From positions 1 to 64,000 of the forward strand of contig NZ_JABXKP010000059.1 of the NCBI RefSeq assembly GCF_017114985.1: 64,000 bases of DNA, written 5' to 3'. The notes beneath the pieces were generated by a model. It made no database searches. It was given only the letters and a program-made list of their open reading frames with translations, and was not told the origin of the DNA. Below are positions 17,674 through 26,818 of the stretch, one piece after another. The position numbers were made by a program, and so were the translations under genes. Numbering within the stretch: the stretch's first letter is position 1; each line of letters begins with the position of its first letter. The DNA comes from Nostoc sp. JL33 (GTDB lineage Bacteria > Cyanobacteriota > Cyanobacteriia > Cyanobacteriales > Nostocaceae).

Positions 17674-19056
17674 ATGATTGCCACTGACTTATCTAACGTT
17701 GGTGATATTATCCAGAATCAGCGTCAGTTTTTTCAAACTGGTAAAACTAAAGATGTCACTTTCCGCATTGAGCAGCTTAAAAATCTCAAGCAAGCAATTA
17801 TTGAGCATGAACAGTTAATAGTGGAGGCATTACAAGCAGATTTACATAAACCAGAATTGGAGACTTATCTTACAGAAATCGGCGTAATTAAGGAAATTGA
17901 TTACGCTATAAAACATCTTCAAAACTGGACTAAGCCCAAAAAAGCAGCCGTTTCCTTTGATTTTTTTTCCTACTCAGCGAGAATTTATCCAGAACCGTTG
18001 GGGGTTGTCTTAATTATTGGCCCTTGGAACTATCCATTTCAGTTAATTATGTCACCGTTAGTAGGTGCGATCGCAGCCGGGAATTGTACAATTATCAAAC
18101 CTTCAGAAATTGCTTCTCATACTTCCGGTATCATTGCTAAAATTGTTGCCAAACATTTTGACCCTGCTTATATTGCAGTGGTTGAAGGAGGCGTGGAAGC
18201 AAGCGAAAAACTACTGGCAGAAAAGTTTGACCATATCTTTTATACTGGTGGCACAGCCGTCGGCAAAATCATTATGGCAGCAGCAGCAAAATATCTTACA
18301 CCAGTTACTTTAGAATTGGGTGGCAAAAGTCCTTGTATTGTAGATAGTGACATTAATCTCGAACACACTATCAGACGAATTACTTGGGGAAAATTTATTA
18401 ATGCTGGGCAAACTTGTATCGCCCCTGACTATCTTTTAGTTAATAAAACAATCAAAAAAGATTTAATAAATGGGCTGGGAAAATGCCTAAAAGAATTTTA
18501 TGGCGATAATCCAGCAAACAGTCCTGATTATGCCAGGATTATCAGTCAAAAACACTTTGATAGGTTGGTTAACTTTCTCAAAGATGCTGAAGTTATCATC
18601 GGTGGAGAAAATCAACCTTCAGAGCGTTATATCGCCCCCACAGTGGTTGATAATGTCTCCTTAGAAGATTCTGTAATGCAGGAAGAAATTTTTGGCCCGA
18701 TTCTACCCATCATTGAATATACTGACATTGCAGAAGCGATCGCTTTGATTAACTCTAGACCCAAACCCTTGGCGTTATACTTATTTTCTCAAAACAAAAA
18801 CCTCCAAAATCGAGTTTTGCAGGAAACCTCCTCTGGCGGAGTTTGTATTAACGACACAGTGATGCAGGTTGGTGTCTCGTCTTTACCGTTTGGTGGAGTG
18901 GGAGATAGCGGTATTGGCAACTATCACGGCAAAGCTAGTTTTGACACCTTTTCCCATAACAAAAGTGTATTGCAAAACTCATTCTGGCTCGATTTAAAAT
19001 GGCGATACGCTCCATATCAGGGCAAATTGCCTCTAATCAAGAAACTTCTGGGTTAA
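17674..19056 (+). CDS. aldehyde dehydrogenase (ALDH3-like)
   Basis: A 460-residue NAD(P)-dependent aldehyde dehydrogenase. The general base Glu214 is in LELGGKSP and the catalytic Cys248 in AGQTCIAPDYLL, 34 residues apart as usual for the superfamily. VLIIGPWNYPFQL and FYTGGTAVGK mark the cofactor site. The length and the ending (FWLDLKWRYAPYQGKLPL) resemble class 3 and fatty-aldehyde dehydrogenases, so a role in oxidising fatty or medium-chain aldehydes is likely but inferred. It is monocistronic; upstream is an AT-rich 190-bp spacer. Confidence 0.92.
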   Translation: MIATDLSNVGDIIQNQRQFFQTGKTKDVTFRIEQLKNLKQAIIEHEQLIVEALQADLHKPELETYLTEIGVIKEIDYAIKHLQNWTKPKKAAVSFDFFSYSARIYPEPLGVVLIIGPWNYPFQLIMSPLVGAIAAGNCTIIKPSEIASHTSGIIAKIVAKHFDPAYIAVVEGGVEASEKLLAEKFDHIFYTGGTAVGKIIMAAAAKYLTPVTLELGGKSPCIVDSDINLEHTIRRITWGKFINAGQTCIAPDYLLVNKTIKKDLINGLGKCLKEFYGDNPANSPDYARIISQKHFDRLVNFLKDAEVIIGGENQPSERYIAPTVVDNVSLEDSVMQEEIFGPILPIIEYTDIAEAIALINSRPKPLALYLFSQNKNLQNRVLQETSSGGVCINDTVMQVGVSSLPFGGVGDSGIGNYHGKASFDTFSHNKSVLQNSFWLDLKWRYAPYQGKLPLIKKLLG

Positions 19057-19190
19057 AAGTTATGAGTTATGAATTTTTAACTTCAAACTCCTAACTCTAC
19101 CCCTGTCAAAGTAGGTAAAAATTCTCGAAAATCAATTCCTCTCTAATCTCTTCTCTCTGTGTTCTCTGTGCCTCTGCGGTTCAATAAATT

Positions 19191-19348
19191 ACTTATAAAC
19201 CAATACGCTTGGCTTTGTGGAAAATTGTAGGTTGGGTTAAGCAAAGCGCAACCCAACAAAGCCCCGGAAATGTTGGGTTTCGTTCCTCAACCCAACCTAC
19301 ACAATTTAAGGTATTTGGCGCTAACCCAAGCGTATTGACTTATAAACC
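19191..19348. mobile_element. element E, MITE with 10-bp target duplication
   Basis: The element (19201-19337) has ends CAATACGCTTGG and CCAAGCGTATTG and an inner inverted repeat TGTAGGTTGGGTT/AACCCAACCTACA. ACTTATAAAC flanks it on both sides (19191-19200 and 19338-19347). It sits inside an older dispersed sequence, with a CTCTGTGCCTCTGCGGTT arm on the left and ACCACACAGACGCAGAG on the right. A 10-bp duplication is in the range for IS4-type transposases. It fills most of the 19057-19423 gap. Confidence 0.8.
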
Positions 19349-19423
19349 ACACAGACGCAGAGTAACCACAAGGAGAAAGATTTTACAACTCACCTTGACA
19401 GGACTACTCTAAACTGCTAACTA

Positions 19424-20029
19424 TTACAACCCAAAAGCGTTGCTGTAACGCTCCTCAGCCCAAGGTTCACCACGGCGATGGTAGCCATTGCGCTCCCAAA
19501 AACCAAGTTCTTCACCAGCTAAAAATTCCAAACCATTAATCCACTTAGCACTTTTCCAAGCGTAGAGGTGGGGTACAACTAGCCGCATCGGCCCACCGTG
19601 TTCAGCTGGAAGCGCTTCACCAAAGACTTTAAAGGCAAAGAAGTTTTCTTCGCGCATAAAATCTTCTATAGAAATATTGGTAGTGTAGCCACCGTAGCAG
19701 TGTTCCATAATGTGGGCTACTTTGGGGTCTAGCTCAATCAGACCGATGAAATCTGCCACTTTAATGCCAGTCCATTTGACATCCAGTTTAGACCAGCGCG
19801 TTACACAGTGGAAGTCTGCTGTGAATTCGTGTTGAGGTAGCGCCATAAAGTCTGACCAACTAAAGGTAGCAGGTTTTGCCAAACCCCAAACTCGAAACTC
19901 CCATTCCTCAGTGCTGACTTCGGGAGTTGCACCGTAAGTTAAGACGGGGAAACCTTTAGCTAAGTGTTGACCAGGAGGGACGCGTTCGCCTTCTTCTTTC
20001 CCTGGTTTCTGAAAAAATTTTCCTAGCAT
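19424..20029 (-). CDS. sulfite oxidase-like molybdopterin oxidoreductase
   Basis: A 201-residue protein consisting of a single oxidoreductase molybdopterin-binding domain. The molybdenum-ligand Cys75 is in FHCVTRWSKLD; HCYGGYTTNISIEDF, EHGGPMRLVVPHLYAWKSAKW and the ending ERNGYHRRGEPW are family blocks. The domain is the sulfite oxidase/YedY fold without a heme or dimerisation domain and without a Tat signal, so it is probably cytosolic. The substrate is not known; true sulfite oxidase activity should not be assumed. It is transcribed alone. Confidence 0.88.
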   Translation of the reverse strand: MLGKFFQKPGKEEGERVPPGQHLAKGFPVLTYGATPEVSTEEWEFRVWGLAKPATFSWSDFMALPQHEFTADFHCVTRWSKLDVKWTGIKVADFIGLIELDPKVAHIMEHCYGGYTTNISIEDFMREENFFAFKVFGEALPAEHGGPMRLVVPHLYAWKSAKWINGLEFLAGEELGFWERNGYHRRGEPWAEERYSNAFGL

Positions 20030-20315
20030 AGTTGGAGAAAAATAAGTTTTCTCAAGATATTTACAAGCTTTTTTGCAAATACTCTTTATATTACTTGATC
20101 ATTACTCATTAATCATAGGTAATGGGTAATGGATGTTCCCAATTACTCACTACCAATTTCCTCGTTCTAATGAGCTTGTGTAGAGTATCTATTATTCATC
20201 ATAATCCAATCAGGAAAGCTAAGAAAAAGCGTTTATCCAGTAGTAAGAAGTTTGATTGGTTATTTATTGCCAATCAAATCTATCGGTGCTGTTCATGCTT
20301 TTCCTGACTGGGAAA

Positions 20316-20489
20316 TTATGATTCTTCTTCCTCTTCTTCAGCAGCTGGATAGACAAATGTAGAACGTCCAGTCAAAATTGACTTGCCCAAAGAGAGAGCT
20401 TTCTGAGCTTCGACGACGGCTTTATGCCTCCAGGTAGCTCGACGTTTATCTCGTTTTGATTTTGAAGTTTTCTTCTTAGGAACAGCCAT
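20316..20489 (-). CDS. rpmF: 50S ribosomal protein L32
   Basis: A 57-residue basic protein opening with [17 protein letters not shown], the conserved start of bacterial L32, followed by [18 protein letters not shown]. The open frame extends upstream to 20642, but the ATG at 20489 gives the family length and N-terminus. The tail ends in a run of glutamates (EEEEEES), an extension seen in cyanobacterial L32. It lacks the four zinc-binding cysteines of C+ forms. Confidence 0.95.
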   Translation of the reverse strand: MAVPKKKTSKSKRDKRRATWRHKAVVEAQKALSLGKSILTGRSTFVYPAAEEEEEES

Positions 20490-20673
20490 GTCAGCAGATA
20501 TCGCGATTCTTGACAACCTTCTTATTCTAGGCCATCCACTGACGCTAAGGACAACAGTTGAGTCAGGAATAAGTAAGTTGAATGGATCGGTTGAGACTGA
20601 AGTGGGAACATCGGCGCACCCAACCTTAAGTAAGCTACGCACAAGTCTTCTGTGTCAATCTAATCTAAACCCG

Positions 20674-21165
20674 CTATTTTGGGGTTGACACACCGCTAGC
20701 TGCTGGAACTGGATTAGAGTTATTTTCAAAGAAAAGTAGCGATCGCGCTGTTTTGAAGTAAGTAGCCCAACTTTGAGCATCAGGGCGCGATCGCCATTGT
20801 GGACGAGTGACTTCTAATGTCAGAACTGGTGCAATCGATCCATAATTTTGTACGGACACAATGATTGAAACATCTGTCACCAAAATATCTTGGTCGAAAC
20901 TCCGTTGAGCAGCTGCCCTAGCGGCTGCTTCCCCTCTGGTGAGAATGGTTTCGTAGTTTTCATCTGGCAGGCGGTCAATAGCTAGATCAACTCTAGCGGT
21001 GTAAGCTCGCACAACCTTATGTGCGAGCGCTTCCGTCAAAAACCACGCAGGAACAGTAGATATGAGCAAAACTACTAAAGGAACTATCCGGATTCTTCTG
21101 GCAATTTGGCTAATAACTGAAAAGGGAGTGATCGATGATGGTAGGTGAGCAGAAATCTTGCTCAT
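20674..21165 (-). CDS. conserved hypothetical protein with one membrane helix
   Basis: A 163-residue protein that I do not recognise by name. Residues about 22-48 contain a basic stretch (RRIRIVP) followed by a membrane helix LVVLLISTVPAWFLTEAL, giving an N-in anchor. The outside part has an Ala/Arg-rich helix (RGEAAARAAAQRSFD), then beta strands (ILVTDVSIIVSVQNYGSIA) and a Pro-rich end. The arrangement suggests an anchored periplasmic or thylakoid-lumen domain. It lies just upstream of rpmF on the same strand, and is divergent from the caspase-like gene with about 200 bp between them. Confidence 0.6.
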   Translation of the reverse strand: MSKISAHLPSSITPFSVISQIARRIRIVPLVVLLISTVPAWFLTEALAHKVVRAYTARVDLAIDRLPDENYETILTRGEAAARAAAQRSFDQDILVTDVSIIVSVQNYGSIAPVLTLEVTRPQWRSRPDAQSWATYFKTARSLLFFENNSNPVPAASGVSTPK

Positions 21166-21364
21166 GACCTTCTATCTCCTTAGTAATGATCTGTTATTGA
21201 AATTAGGTGAAAGTATTTTCCGGTCAAATAACGTAATAAAAATTACATTCTAACTTAAGATTCGATGAGAATCACCTAGACTATAAGACATAGGTTAGCT
21301 TTGTTTTTTGGGCAAAGCCAACCGCAATTTTAAGACCAGCAAACAATAACTGACAAAGAGCGGG

Positions 21365-23257
21365 ATGGCAAATTACTGGGCGATCGCGATTGGCATCAAT
21401 CAATATCAGTTATTTCAACCTTTAAGTTATGCCCAAGCAGATGCTGAGGCACTAGAGGAATTTTTGGCGACAGATGCAGGTTTTGTCCCCAAACACTGTC
21501 TAGTGATGACAGATACTTCGCCGCCGATTGGGGATAGGTCAACTTATCCGACGAAGGAGAATATTCTGCTGCTGCTTGAGGATTTGGCAGCGACAAGTTG
21601 GCAACCAGAAGACTATCTGTGGTTCTTCTTTAGCGGTTATGGAGTCAACTACAAGGGCAAAGATTACTTAATGCCAGTAGAGGGCAACCCCGAACTCGTG
21701 CAAGAGACTGGCATAGAATTGCGATCGCTAATGCAAAGTCTGCAACTTGCTGATTTAAATGTATTGCTACTACTCGATATCAACCGCGCTTTTGGGACTC
21801 AAGCGGATGCTCCTGTTGGCGAAGAAACAATAGAACTAGCCCAAGAACTACAACTGGCGACAATTCTTTCTTGCCAACCAGAGCAATTTTCCCATGAAAG
21901 TAGCGAATTAGGTCACGGATTCTTTACAGCAGCTTTGTTAGAAGCTTTGCGTTCTGGTAATGGCAGCAACTTGGCAGATTTAGAAAGCTACCTAAGCCTG
22001 CTCATGCCAAAATTATGTCAACACCACTGGAATCCTGTCCAAAACCCTGCGACTATCATCCCATCAAGGCAGCAAGTAATCTTGCCAAAATTGGCAATGG
22101 AAACTGACTTTCAAGCAGAATCGGTGATTTATCCGGAAGAATCCTTTGCTGTTGCCCTTGCGGCTCCTCCCCTCGACGATTATCCTAGAACTTCACCAGA
22201 ACGGGGCAGATGGGCAGAAGCTACTGTGAACTCCTCCCAACAGGTGAAGGCTCACAAGGTCGAGAAGTCTAAGGGTCAAAAAGTCCAGGAGTCATCTGGC
22301 GGCTTAGTTTCCCAGCCAATGCCAGAAACTTCTTTAGGGGTGAATACCAGAGGAAGATTTATCCCCAATCCTTCCCAAAACTACGTCTCTCGATTGCCTG
22401 CGAATCAGCCAGGTATGCCTTTTTGGAAACAGTTTATCTTATGGGGCGGAGGCAGCTTGCTGGTAGCAGGTTTAATGGCCGTAGTTTTTCTCCGTAATCA
22501 AGAAACTTTTAGAATTAAGCAAATATCAAGCAGATCACCCAATGCTACTGCTAGTAACCCCAAGGCTGTCCAAAATTTAGCAAACGATCGCACTCCAACA
22601 GTTAGACTCAACAATCAATCTAGCGCCCAAATAGCCTCTAGTTCCGAGTCAAAAAAGCAAAATCAAGCAGTATTAGACCTAGCGAAAATGTCGCTCAGAC
22701 AAACTCAGGCTAGCGATTTGAGCTTGGCGATCGCTACAGCCGGGAAAATAAAACCCGGTGAACCACTGTATGAACAAGCTCAGGAGAATATTAAGATTTG
22801 GAGCCGGATGATTTTAGATTTAGCAGAAGGTCGTGCCAAGCAAAGACAGTATGGTAGCGCTATTGCTGCCGCACGGTTAATCACCAAAGATGAAGCCCCC
22901 TATGCCAAAGCACAAGCAGCAATTAACCTGTGGCGACTAGAGGGCAAGCAGTATGTAAGTAACACAACTCTTTTAGATGCAGCTAATGCCTTGATTAAGC
23001 CTGGACAGGCATCTACCTACAATCGTGCGATCGAAGTTGCCAAGAAAGTACCAGCAGGTCAACCGGGCTTCGATACTGCCCAAAAATCGATCAATAACTG
23101 GAGTGAGAAAATTTTAGATTTGGCCAAGCGTCGCGCCGCCGAAGGAGAACGTAATGCCGCAATTGCGACTGCTGCTTTAGTGCCAGAAGAGACAGGCGCT
23201 TACGAAGATGCTCAGGATGCTATCCAAAAATGGCAAAAAAATATAGTAAAAAAATAG
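21365..23257 (+). CDS. caspase-fold protein lacking the His-Cys dyad (pseudo-orthocaspase)
   Basis: A 630-residue protein. Residues 1-235 form a p20-like caspase (peptidase C14) domain: MANYWAIAIGINQYQ, then YLWFFFSGYGVNYKGKDYLMP and LLLLDINRAFG. In active enzymes the first block has SGHG and the second DxC; here His is Tyr92 and Cys is Asn140, so peptidase activity is not expected. One membrane helix (LWGGGSLLVAGLMAVVFL) lies at about 360-377. The C-terminal 200 residues carry alpha-helical repeats with the recurring pattern LDLAKxRA / AIATAxxI / YxxAQxxIxxW. Pseudo-orthocaspases with such substitutions are known in cyanobacteria. It may act as an anchored scaffold; that is inference. Confidence 0.88.
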   Translation: MANYWAIAIGINQYQLFQPLSYAQADAEALEEFLATDAGFVPKHCLVMTDTSPPIGDRSTYPTKENILLLLEDLAATSWQPEDYLWFFFSGYGVNYKGKDYLMPVEGNPELVQETGIELRSLMQSLQLADLNVLLLLDINRAFGTQADAPVGEETIELAQELQLATILSCQPEQFSHESSELGHGFFTAALLEALRSGNGSNLADLESYLSLLMPKLCQHHWNPVQNPATIIPSRQQVILPKLAMETDFQAESVIYPEESFAVALAAPPLDDYPRTSPERGRWAEATVNSSQQVKAHKVEKSKGQKVQESSGGLVSQPMPETSLGVNTRGRFIPNPSQNYVSRLPANQPGMPFWKQFILWGGGSLLVAGLMAVVFLRNQETFRIKQISSRSPNATASNPKAVQNLANDRTPTVRLNNQSSAQIASSSESKKQNQAVLDLAKMSLRQTQASDLSLAIATAGKIKPGEPLYEQAQENIKIWSRMILDLAEGRAKQRQYGSAIAAARLITKDEAPYAKAQAAINLWRLEGKQYVSNTTLLDAANALIKPGQASTYNRAIEVAKKVPAGQPGFDTAQKSINNWSEKILDLAKRRAAEGERNAAIATAALVPEETGAYEDAQDAIQKWQKNIVKK

Positions 23258-23367
23258 TTAGGAGTCGGGAGTCGGGAGTTAGGAGTTTTATTTTTAATTC
23301 CTCACTCATCACTCCTCACTCGTAATTTTTCCCTCAGCACGGGGTACCTAGCTACCGCTAACAGCAC

Positions 23368-23745
23368 TCAGCAGTACTGCGACACATCTTCGCCACAATC
23401 GTCGGCTAGATAGCACATTGCTCGGAAACGTAAACTAACCACTTCTTCATATAAGGGGTTGAGCTTGCACATGGGCGGAATGTGAAACAGAGTTTTCCCA
23501 AATAATTTCACATCTCGCTCAAAGGGACACTGAGATGGAATCAGTTTGCACAAGCGGTGAGCTAGTTGGCGATCGCGGACTTGAATGCTATCTATCTGCT
23601 GCCGTAGAGGTTGGAGAATATCCCAGTAAGGCTTGGAAACAGGACGGTTTAGCTGGGTTATTTTATGAGCACTAGTCTCTGCTTGATTGATTGATACCCA
23701 GCTTGCCAGAAAAATCTTTTTTGTGGTAATGTCGAATACCTTCAT
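23368..23745 (-). CDS. Mo-dependent nitrogenase C-terminal domain protein
   Basis: A 125-residue protein made mostly of the domain named Mo-nitrogenase_C: PSQCPFERDVKLFGKTLFHIP, PPMCKLNPLYEEVVSLRFRA and CYLADDCGEDVSQYC. The domain is known as an extension in some nitrogenase-related proteins and as stand-alone small proteins in cyanobacteria; its function is unclear. Seven cysteines are present near conserved positions, so a metal or redox role is possible. The ATG 23745 has AGGGG upstream. No nif genes lie nearby. It supports a diazotroph-lineage host. Confidence 0.82.
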   Translation of the reverse strand: MKVFDITTKKIFLASWVSINQAETSAHKITQLNRPVSKPYWDILQPLRQQIDSIQVRDRQLAHRLCKLIPSQCPFERDVKLFGKTLFHIPPMCKLNPLYEEVVSLRFRAMCYLADDCGEDVSQYC

Positions 23746-24260
23746 GGTTAATCCCCTGTATAATTGAGGCTATTCACCTTTTTGATGAATATATACAACG
23801 TGGCGACGACCTTTACCGGAAGAATCGCGTCCTGACTGCGATATAATGTAATACCTGAATCGCCACTTAAGTCAGAACTTAATTTGTTACTACGTCAAGT
23901 TAATCTCAATTTTCTGGGGATCGGTAGTGTAATATTACGATCTTATTCATAACTTGACATACGTTAAATTTTAGTAAAGACATCTGTCATTAGGTAGGTT
24001 TTAGTGTAGCATTTACAATCCTTAATATAAAGTCATTCTACAACTATTTTTGCTAAGTATAAATATTGGTAATACCCTAGTAGGCGTTTTTCCTCTCTGT
24101 ATTCCCACCTTCCGCACGTCGCCGCGTCCTGTTCATTGCTGGCTGAATGCCGTAGAAGTAGTAATTTTTGATCGAGTAGAATCGATTGCATTTCACAAAA
24201 CTTAGGTTGGCAGTGGCGATTTGAGAATGATAATGATCTAGTCTGAAGCGTTAAAATGAG
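23746..24260. other. intergenic DNA without a recognised gene
   Basis: AT-rich spacer upstream of the Mo-nitrogenase_C gene. A 33-codon frame without a start codon precedes that gene on the minus strand (23770-23871). No repeat element with paired ends was seen. The promoter of the Mo-nitrogenase_C gene should lie in the first 200 bases. Confidence 0.5.
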
Positions 24261-24560
24261 TTGAACTTGCTTATGGGTGTTTCTGTACTCTACAGCGCAA
24301 TTCCTCCTTGCAGTACGCTGTACACACGCCTTCAACGTGAAAAGGCACTCAGCATCCTTGTAGTTTATCTTTTCCCCTATGGTTGCGGTATTTTCCGCTT
24401 TTTTCAGATTGAGCCTGAAGAGATTAATGAAATTCTTGAAGATATTATCGAAACACACCAAGAGGCTTTTGGATCTGAGCTTGACGACTTCGAGCGGTGG
24501 AAAGATTTGTATCTTTCAGGAGCTGAGAAAAATGAGGAGATATTGGTTGCAGTTGCTTGA
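24261..24560 (+). CDS. doubtful small acidic protein or gene remnant
   Basis: The last 50 residues (IEPEEINEILEDIIETHQEA then AFGSELDDFERWKDLYLSGA) look like a genuine acidic helical protein. The first 45 residues look random and Cys-rich. I suspect either a shorter gene starting around 24379 (in another frame there is an ATG) or the 3' remnant of a larger gene. No family recognised. Confidence 0.3.
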   Translation: MNLLMGVSVLYSAIPPCSTLYTRLQREKALSILVVYLFPYGCGIFRFFQIEPEEINEILEDIIETHQEAFGSELDDFERWKDLYLSGAEKNEEILVAVA

Positions 24561-24702
24561 GGCGATCGCAACCTAACAACTTAGATCGCTCTGCCGAGTT
24601 TAACATTGCAAGATTTAGGCGAACGCAATCACTAATAAAAGACTATATCTCACGCCAAAGCGCAAAGACGTTCAGAAAAATTCTGTGTCTTTGCGCCTAC
24701 CG

Positions 24703-24735
24703 AAGTTTGAGCGGCGGCTTCAACCGCTCAAACTT
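24703..24735. terminator. strong hairpin downstream of RNase J gene
   Basis: AAGTTTGAGCGG (24703-24714) pairs with CCGCTCAAACTT (24724-24735) across a 9-base loop. It lies about 30 bases beyond the RNase J stop, on the minus-strand exit side, without a long T-run. It may end rnj transcription. Confidence 0.5.
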
Positions 24736-24766
24736 CTATCTGCATGAGATTTTTATGTTAAATTCC

Positions 24767-26539
24767 CTATGATGCTACCTGAGCAGCAGTCCGAGTCCGG
24801 CGTCTTCTGCCATCAGCAACTTTCACAGGTGGCTCATCAGGAATTTGCATCAACAAAGTCACAGATGGTTGACATTGCAGTTCGCGACGGATGGAACGTT
24901 GCAATTCTCGCTCTAAAGTTCCTTGCAATCCACCCCAGTCTATATCTGCTGCTTCACCTTCCCCAGCAGCAAATTCTGACCAACGCACAGTCAGGATTTC
25001 TTCAATCCGTTGTTTTACCCAGGTTTGCAGGAGCGATCGCTCTACACTTGTAACTACACCCCGGAGGTGAACTTCTGGTTTTGCCAACAGTTTACCATTC
25101 CAATCAATGGCAGCTGCAATGGTGATAATACCTTCTGAAGCCATGCGTTGCCGTTCTTGTAAAACTTTGGCACTGACCATACCCGAACTAGTAGTATCCA
25201 CCAATTCGATCCCAGATGGCACTTTACCAGCGACGCGGATGGCATCTTCAGTCAGTTCGACAATATCACCATTCTGGATAATGATCATGTTTTCTGCGGG
25301 AATGCCCATACTTTGAGCCGTTTCTGCGTGCTTCACCAACATCCGATGTTCGCCGTGAAATGGCACAAAGAATTTGGGTCGAGTTAAGGCAATCATCAGC
25401 TTTTGTTCTTCCTGACAGCCGTGACCGGAGACGTGAATCCCTTTATCCCGACCATAGACTACTTTCGCTCCCTGAATCATCAACTTATCGATGGTGTTGA
25501 CTACAGCGATCGTATTTCCGGGAATTGGGTTAGCAGAGAATACTACTGTATCTCCTTGGCGGATTTTAATGTGAGGATGTTCTTTGTTGGCAATGCGGGT
25601 CATTGCTGCCATCGTTTCACCCTGAGAACCTGTAGTTAAAATTAGTACTCTCTCATCAGGTAGATTGCGGACTGCGTGCAATGGTTGCAGCAGATTATCT
25701 TCACACTTGATGTAACCTAAATTGCGGGCATGAGCAATCAAGTTCAGCATGGAACGCCCCACAATCGTCACTACACGGTTTTGCTTCTTGGCGATATCCA
25801 AAATCATGTTGATGCGATGCACGCTGGAAGCAAAGGTAGTGACAAATAATCGCCCAGTAGCTTGACTAAATACTCTCTCCAGATTGGGATAAACTGAACG
25901 CTCGGAAGGTGTAAATCCTGGCACTTCTGAGTTAGTGGAATCACTTAAAAGGCAAAGAACGCCTTTTTCGCCATGTTCTGCTAGGCGTTGCAAATCAAAC
26001 TTTTCACCATCCACTGGGGTATGGTCAATTTTAAAATCCCCTGTGTGAATGACTACACCAAGGGGAGTATGAATGGCAACAGTGAAACTATCAGCGATGG
26101 AGTGGGTGTTACGGATATATTCCACCAAAAAGTTTTTGCCAATCCGCACGACATCACGGGGGAGAACAGTTCTGATTTCTGTGCGATCGCGCACTCCTGC
26201 TTCTTCCAATTTACCCTCTAGCATTGCCATTGCTAGTCTGGGCCCATAAATCACGGGGATATCAAATTGCTTGAGATGAAAAGCAATCCCGCCGATATGG
26301 TCTTCATGACCGTGAGTAACGATCATCCCTTTAATTTTGTGGCGATTTTCCCGCAGATAAGTCGTATCTGGCAGAACAATATTTACTCCATGCATCGCCT
26401 CTGTGGGGAAAGCCAATCCTGCATCTAGCAGAATAATTTCATCATCATACTCAAAAAGACAGGTATTTTTCCCAATTTCATGCAAACCGCCCAAAGGAAT
26501 AATTTTCAAGGCGGAATTATTAGCTTCGTTTTTAGCCAT
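24767..26539 (-). CDS. rnj: ribonuclease J
   Basis: A 590-residue metallo-beta-lactamase/beta-CASP ribonuclease. The zinc motif VTHGHEDHIGG is at about 75-85, LLDAGLAFP precedes it, and HTGDFKIDHTPVDGE, LLSDSTNSEVPGFT and HVSGHGCQEEQ are RNase J motifs of the beta-CASP and Zn domains. The C-terminal part (EILTVRWSEFAAGEGEAADI) extends to a short basic tail RRRRTRTAA. It acts in 5'-3' exonucleolytic and endonucleolytic RNA turnover in the cytosol. It is downstream of dapA and asd on the same strand, the usual cyanobacterial order. GGAGA lies a few bases before the ATG. Confidence 0.95.
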   Translation of the reverse strand: MAKNEANNSALKIIPLGGLHEIGKNTCLFEYDDEIILLDAGLAFPTEAMHGVNIVLPDTTYLRENRHKIKGMIVTHGHEDHIGGIAFHLKQFDIPVIYGPRLAMAMLEGKLEEAGVRDRTEIRTVLPRDVVRIGKNFLVEYIRNTHSIADSFTVAIHTPLGVVIHTGDFKIDHTPVDGEKFDLQRLAEHGEKGVLCLLSDSTNSEVPGFTPSERSVYPNLERVFSQATGRLFVTTFASSVHRINMILDIAKKQNRVVTIVGRSMLNLIAHARNLGYIKCEDNLLQPLHAVRNLPDERVLILTTGSQGETMAAMTRIANKEHPHIKIRQGDTVVFSANPIPGNTIAVVNTIDKLMIQGAKVVYGRDKGIHVSGHGCQEEQKLMIALTRPKFFVPFHGEHRMLVKHAETAQSMGIPAENMIIIQNGDIVELTEDAIRVAGKVPSGIELVDTTSSGMVSAKVLQERQRMASEGIITIAAAIDWNGKLLAKPEVHLRGVVTSVERSLLQTWVKQRIEEILTVRWSEFAAGEGEAADIDWGGLQGTLERELQRSIRRELQCQPSVTLLMQIPDEPPVKVADGRRRRTRTAAQVAS

Positions 26540-26818
26540 TTTCTCCTTAGATTGTTACTTGTGGTTAATTTAGTTGATAGTTAACGAACTTGTATTTAAG
26601 ACAACATCATTTGTCTCTAATTCAGTCCCAAAGCAATCAAGTTTTAATTGAAGATTTCAATTTTTTATTCAATAAAATCGACTGTACACTGAAGAATTTA
26701 TAGTATGTCTATCAGTCCTAGCACAGATTTTTAAATTGCAACTTATGAACAATTATGACCATTGATTATATGTATCTTTAGAAAGGCAGCAAATTAACAG
26801 CGCTTAACCAGCTGGTGG

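Noticed and set aside
20122..20307. 61-codon plus-strand frame
   Set aside because: No ribosome-binding site and Ser/Cys/Lys-rich random-looking translation in the spacer before rpmF.
21365..23257. Reading the caspase-like gene as an active metacaspase
   Set aside because: Both catalytic positions are substituted (Tyr92, Asn140), so an active protease call is not supported.
23770..23871. 33-codon minus-strand frame ending GKGRRHVVYIHQKGE just upstream of the Mo-nitrogenase_C gene
   Set aside because: The composition is protein-like, but there is no ATG, GTG or TTG start in frame; could be a remnant, not supportable as a gene.
24033..24461. 142-codon minus-strand frame
   Set aside because: Overlaps the more protein-like plus-strand frame at 24261-24560; Cys/Arg-rich translation without family features.
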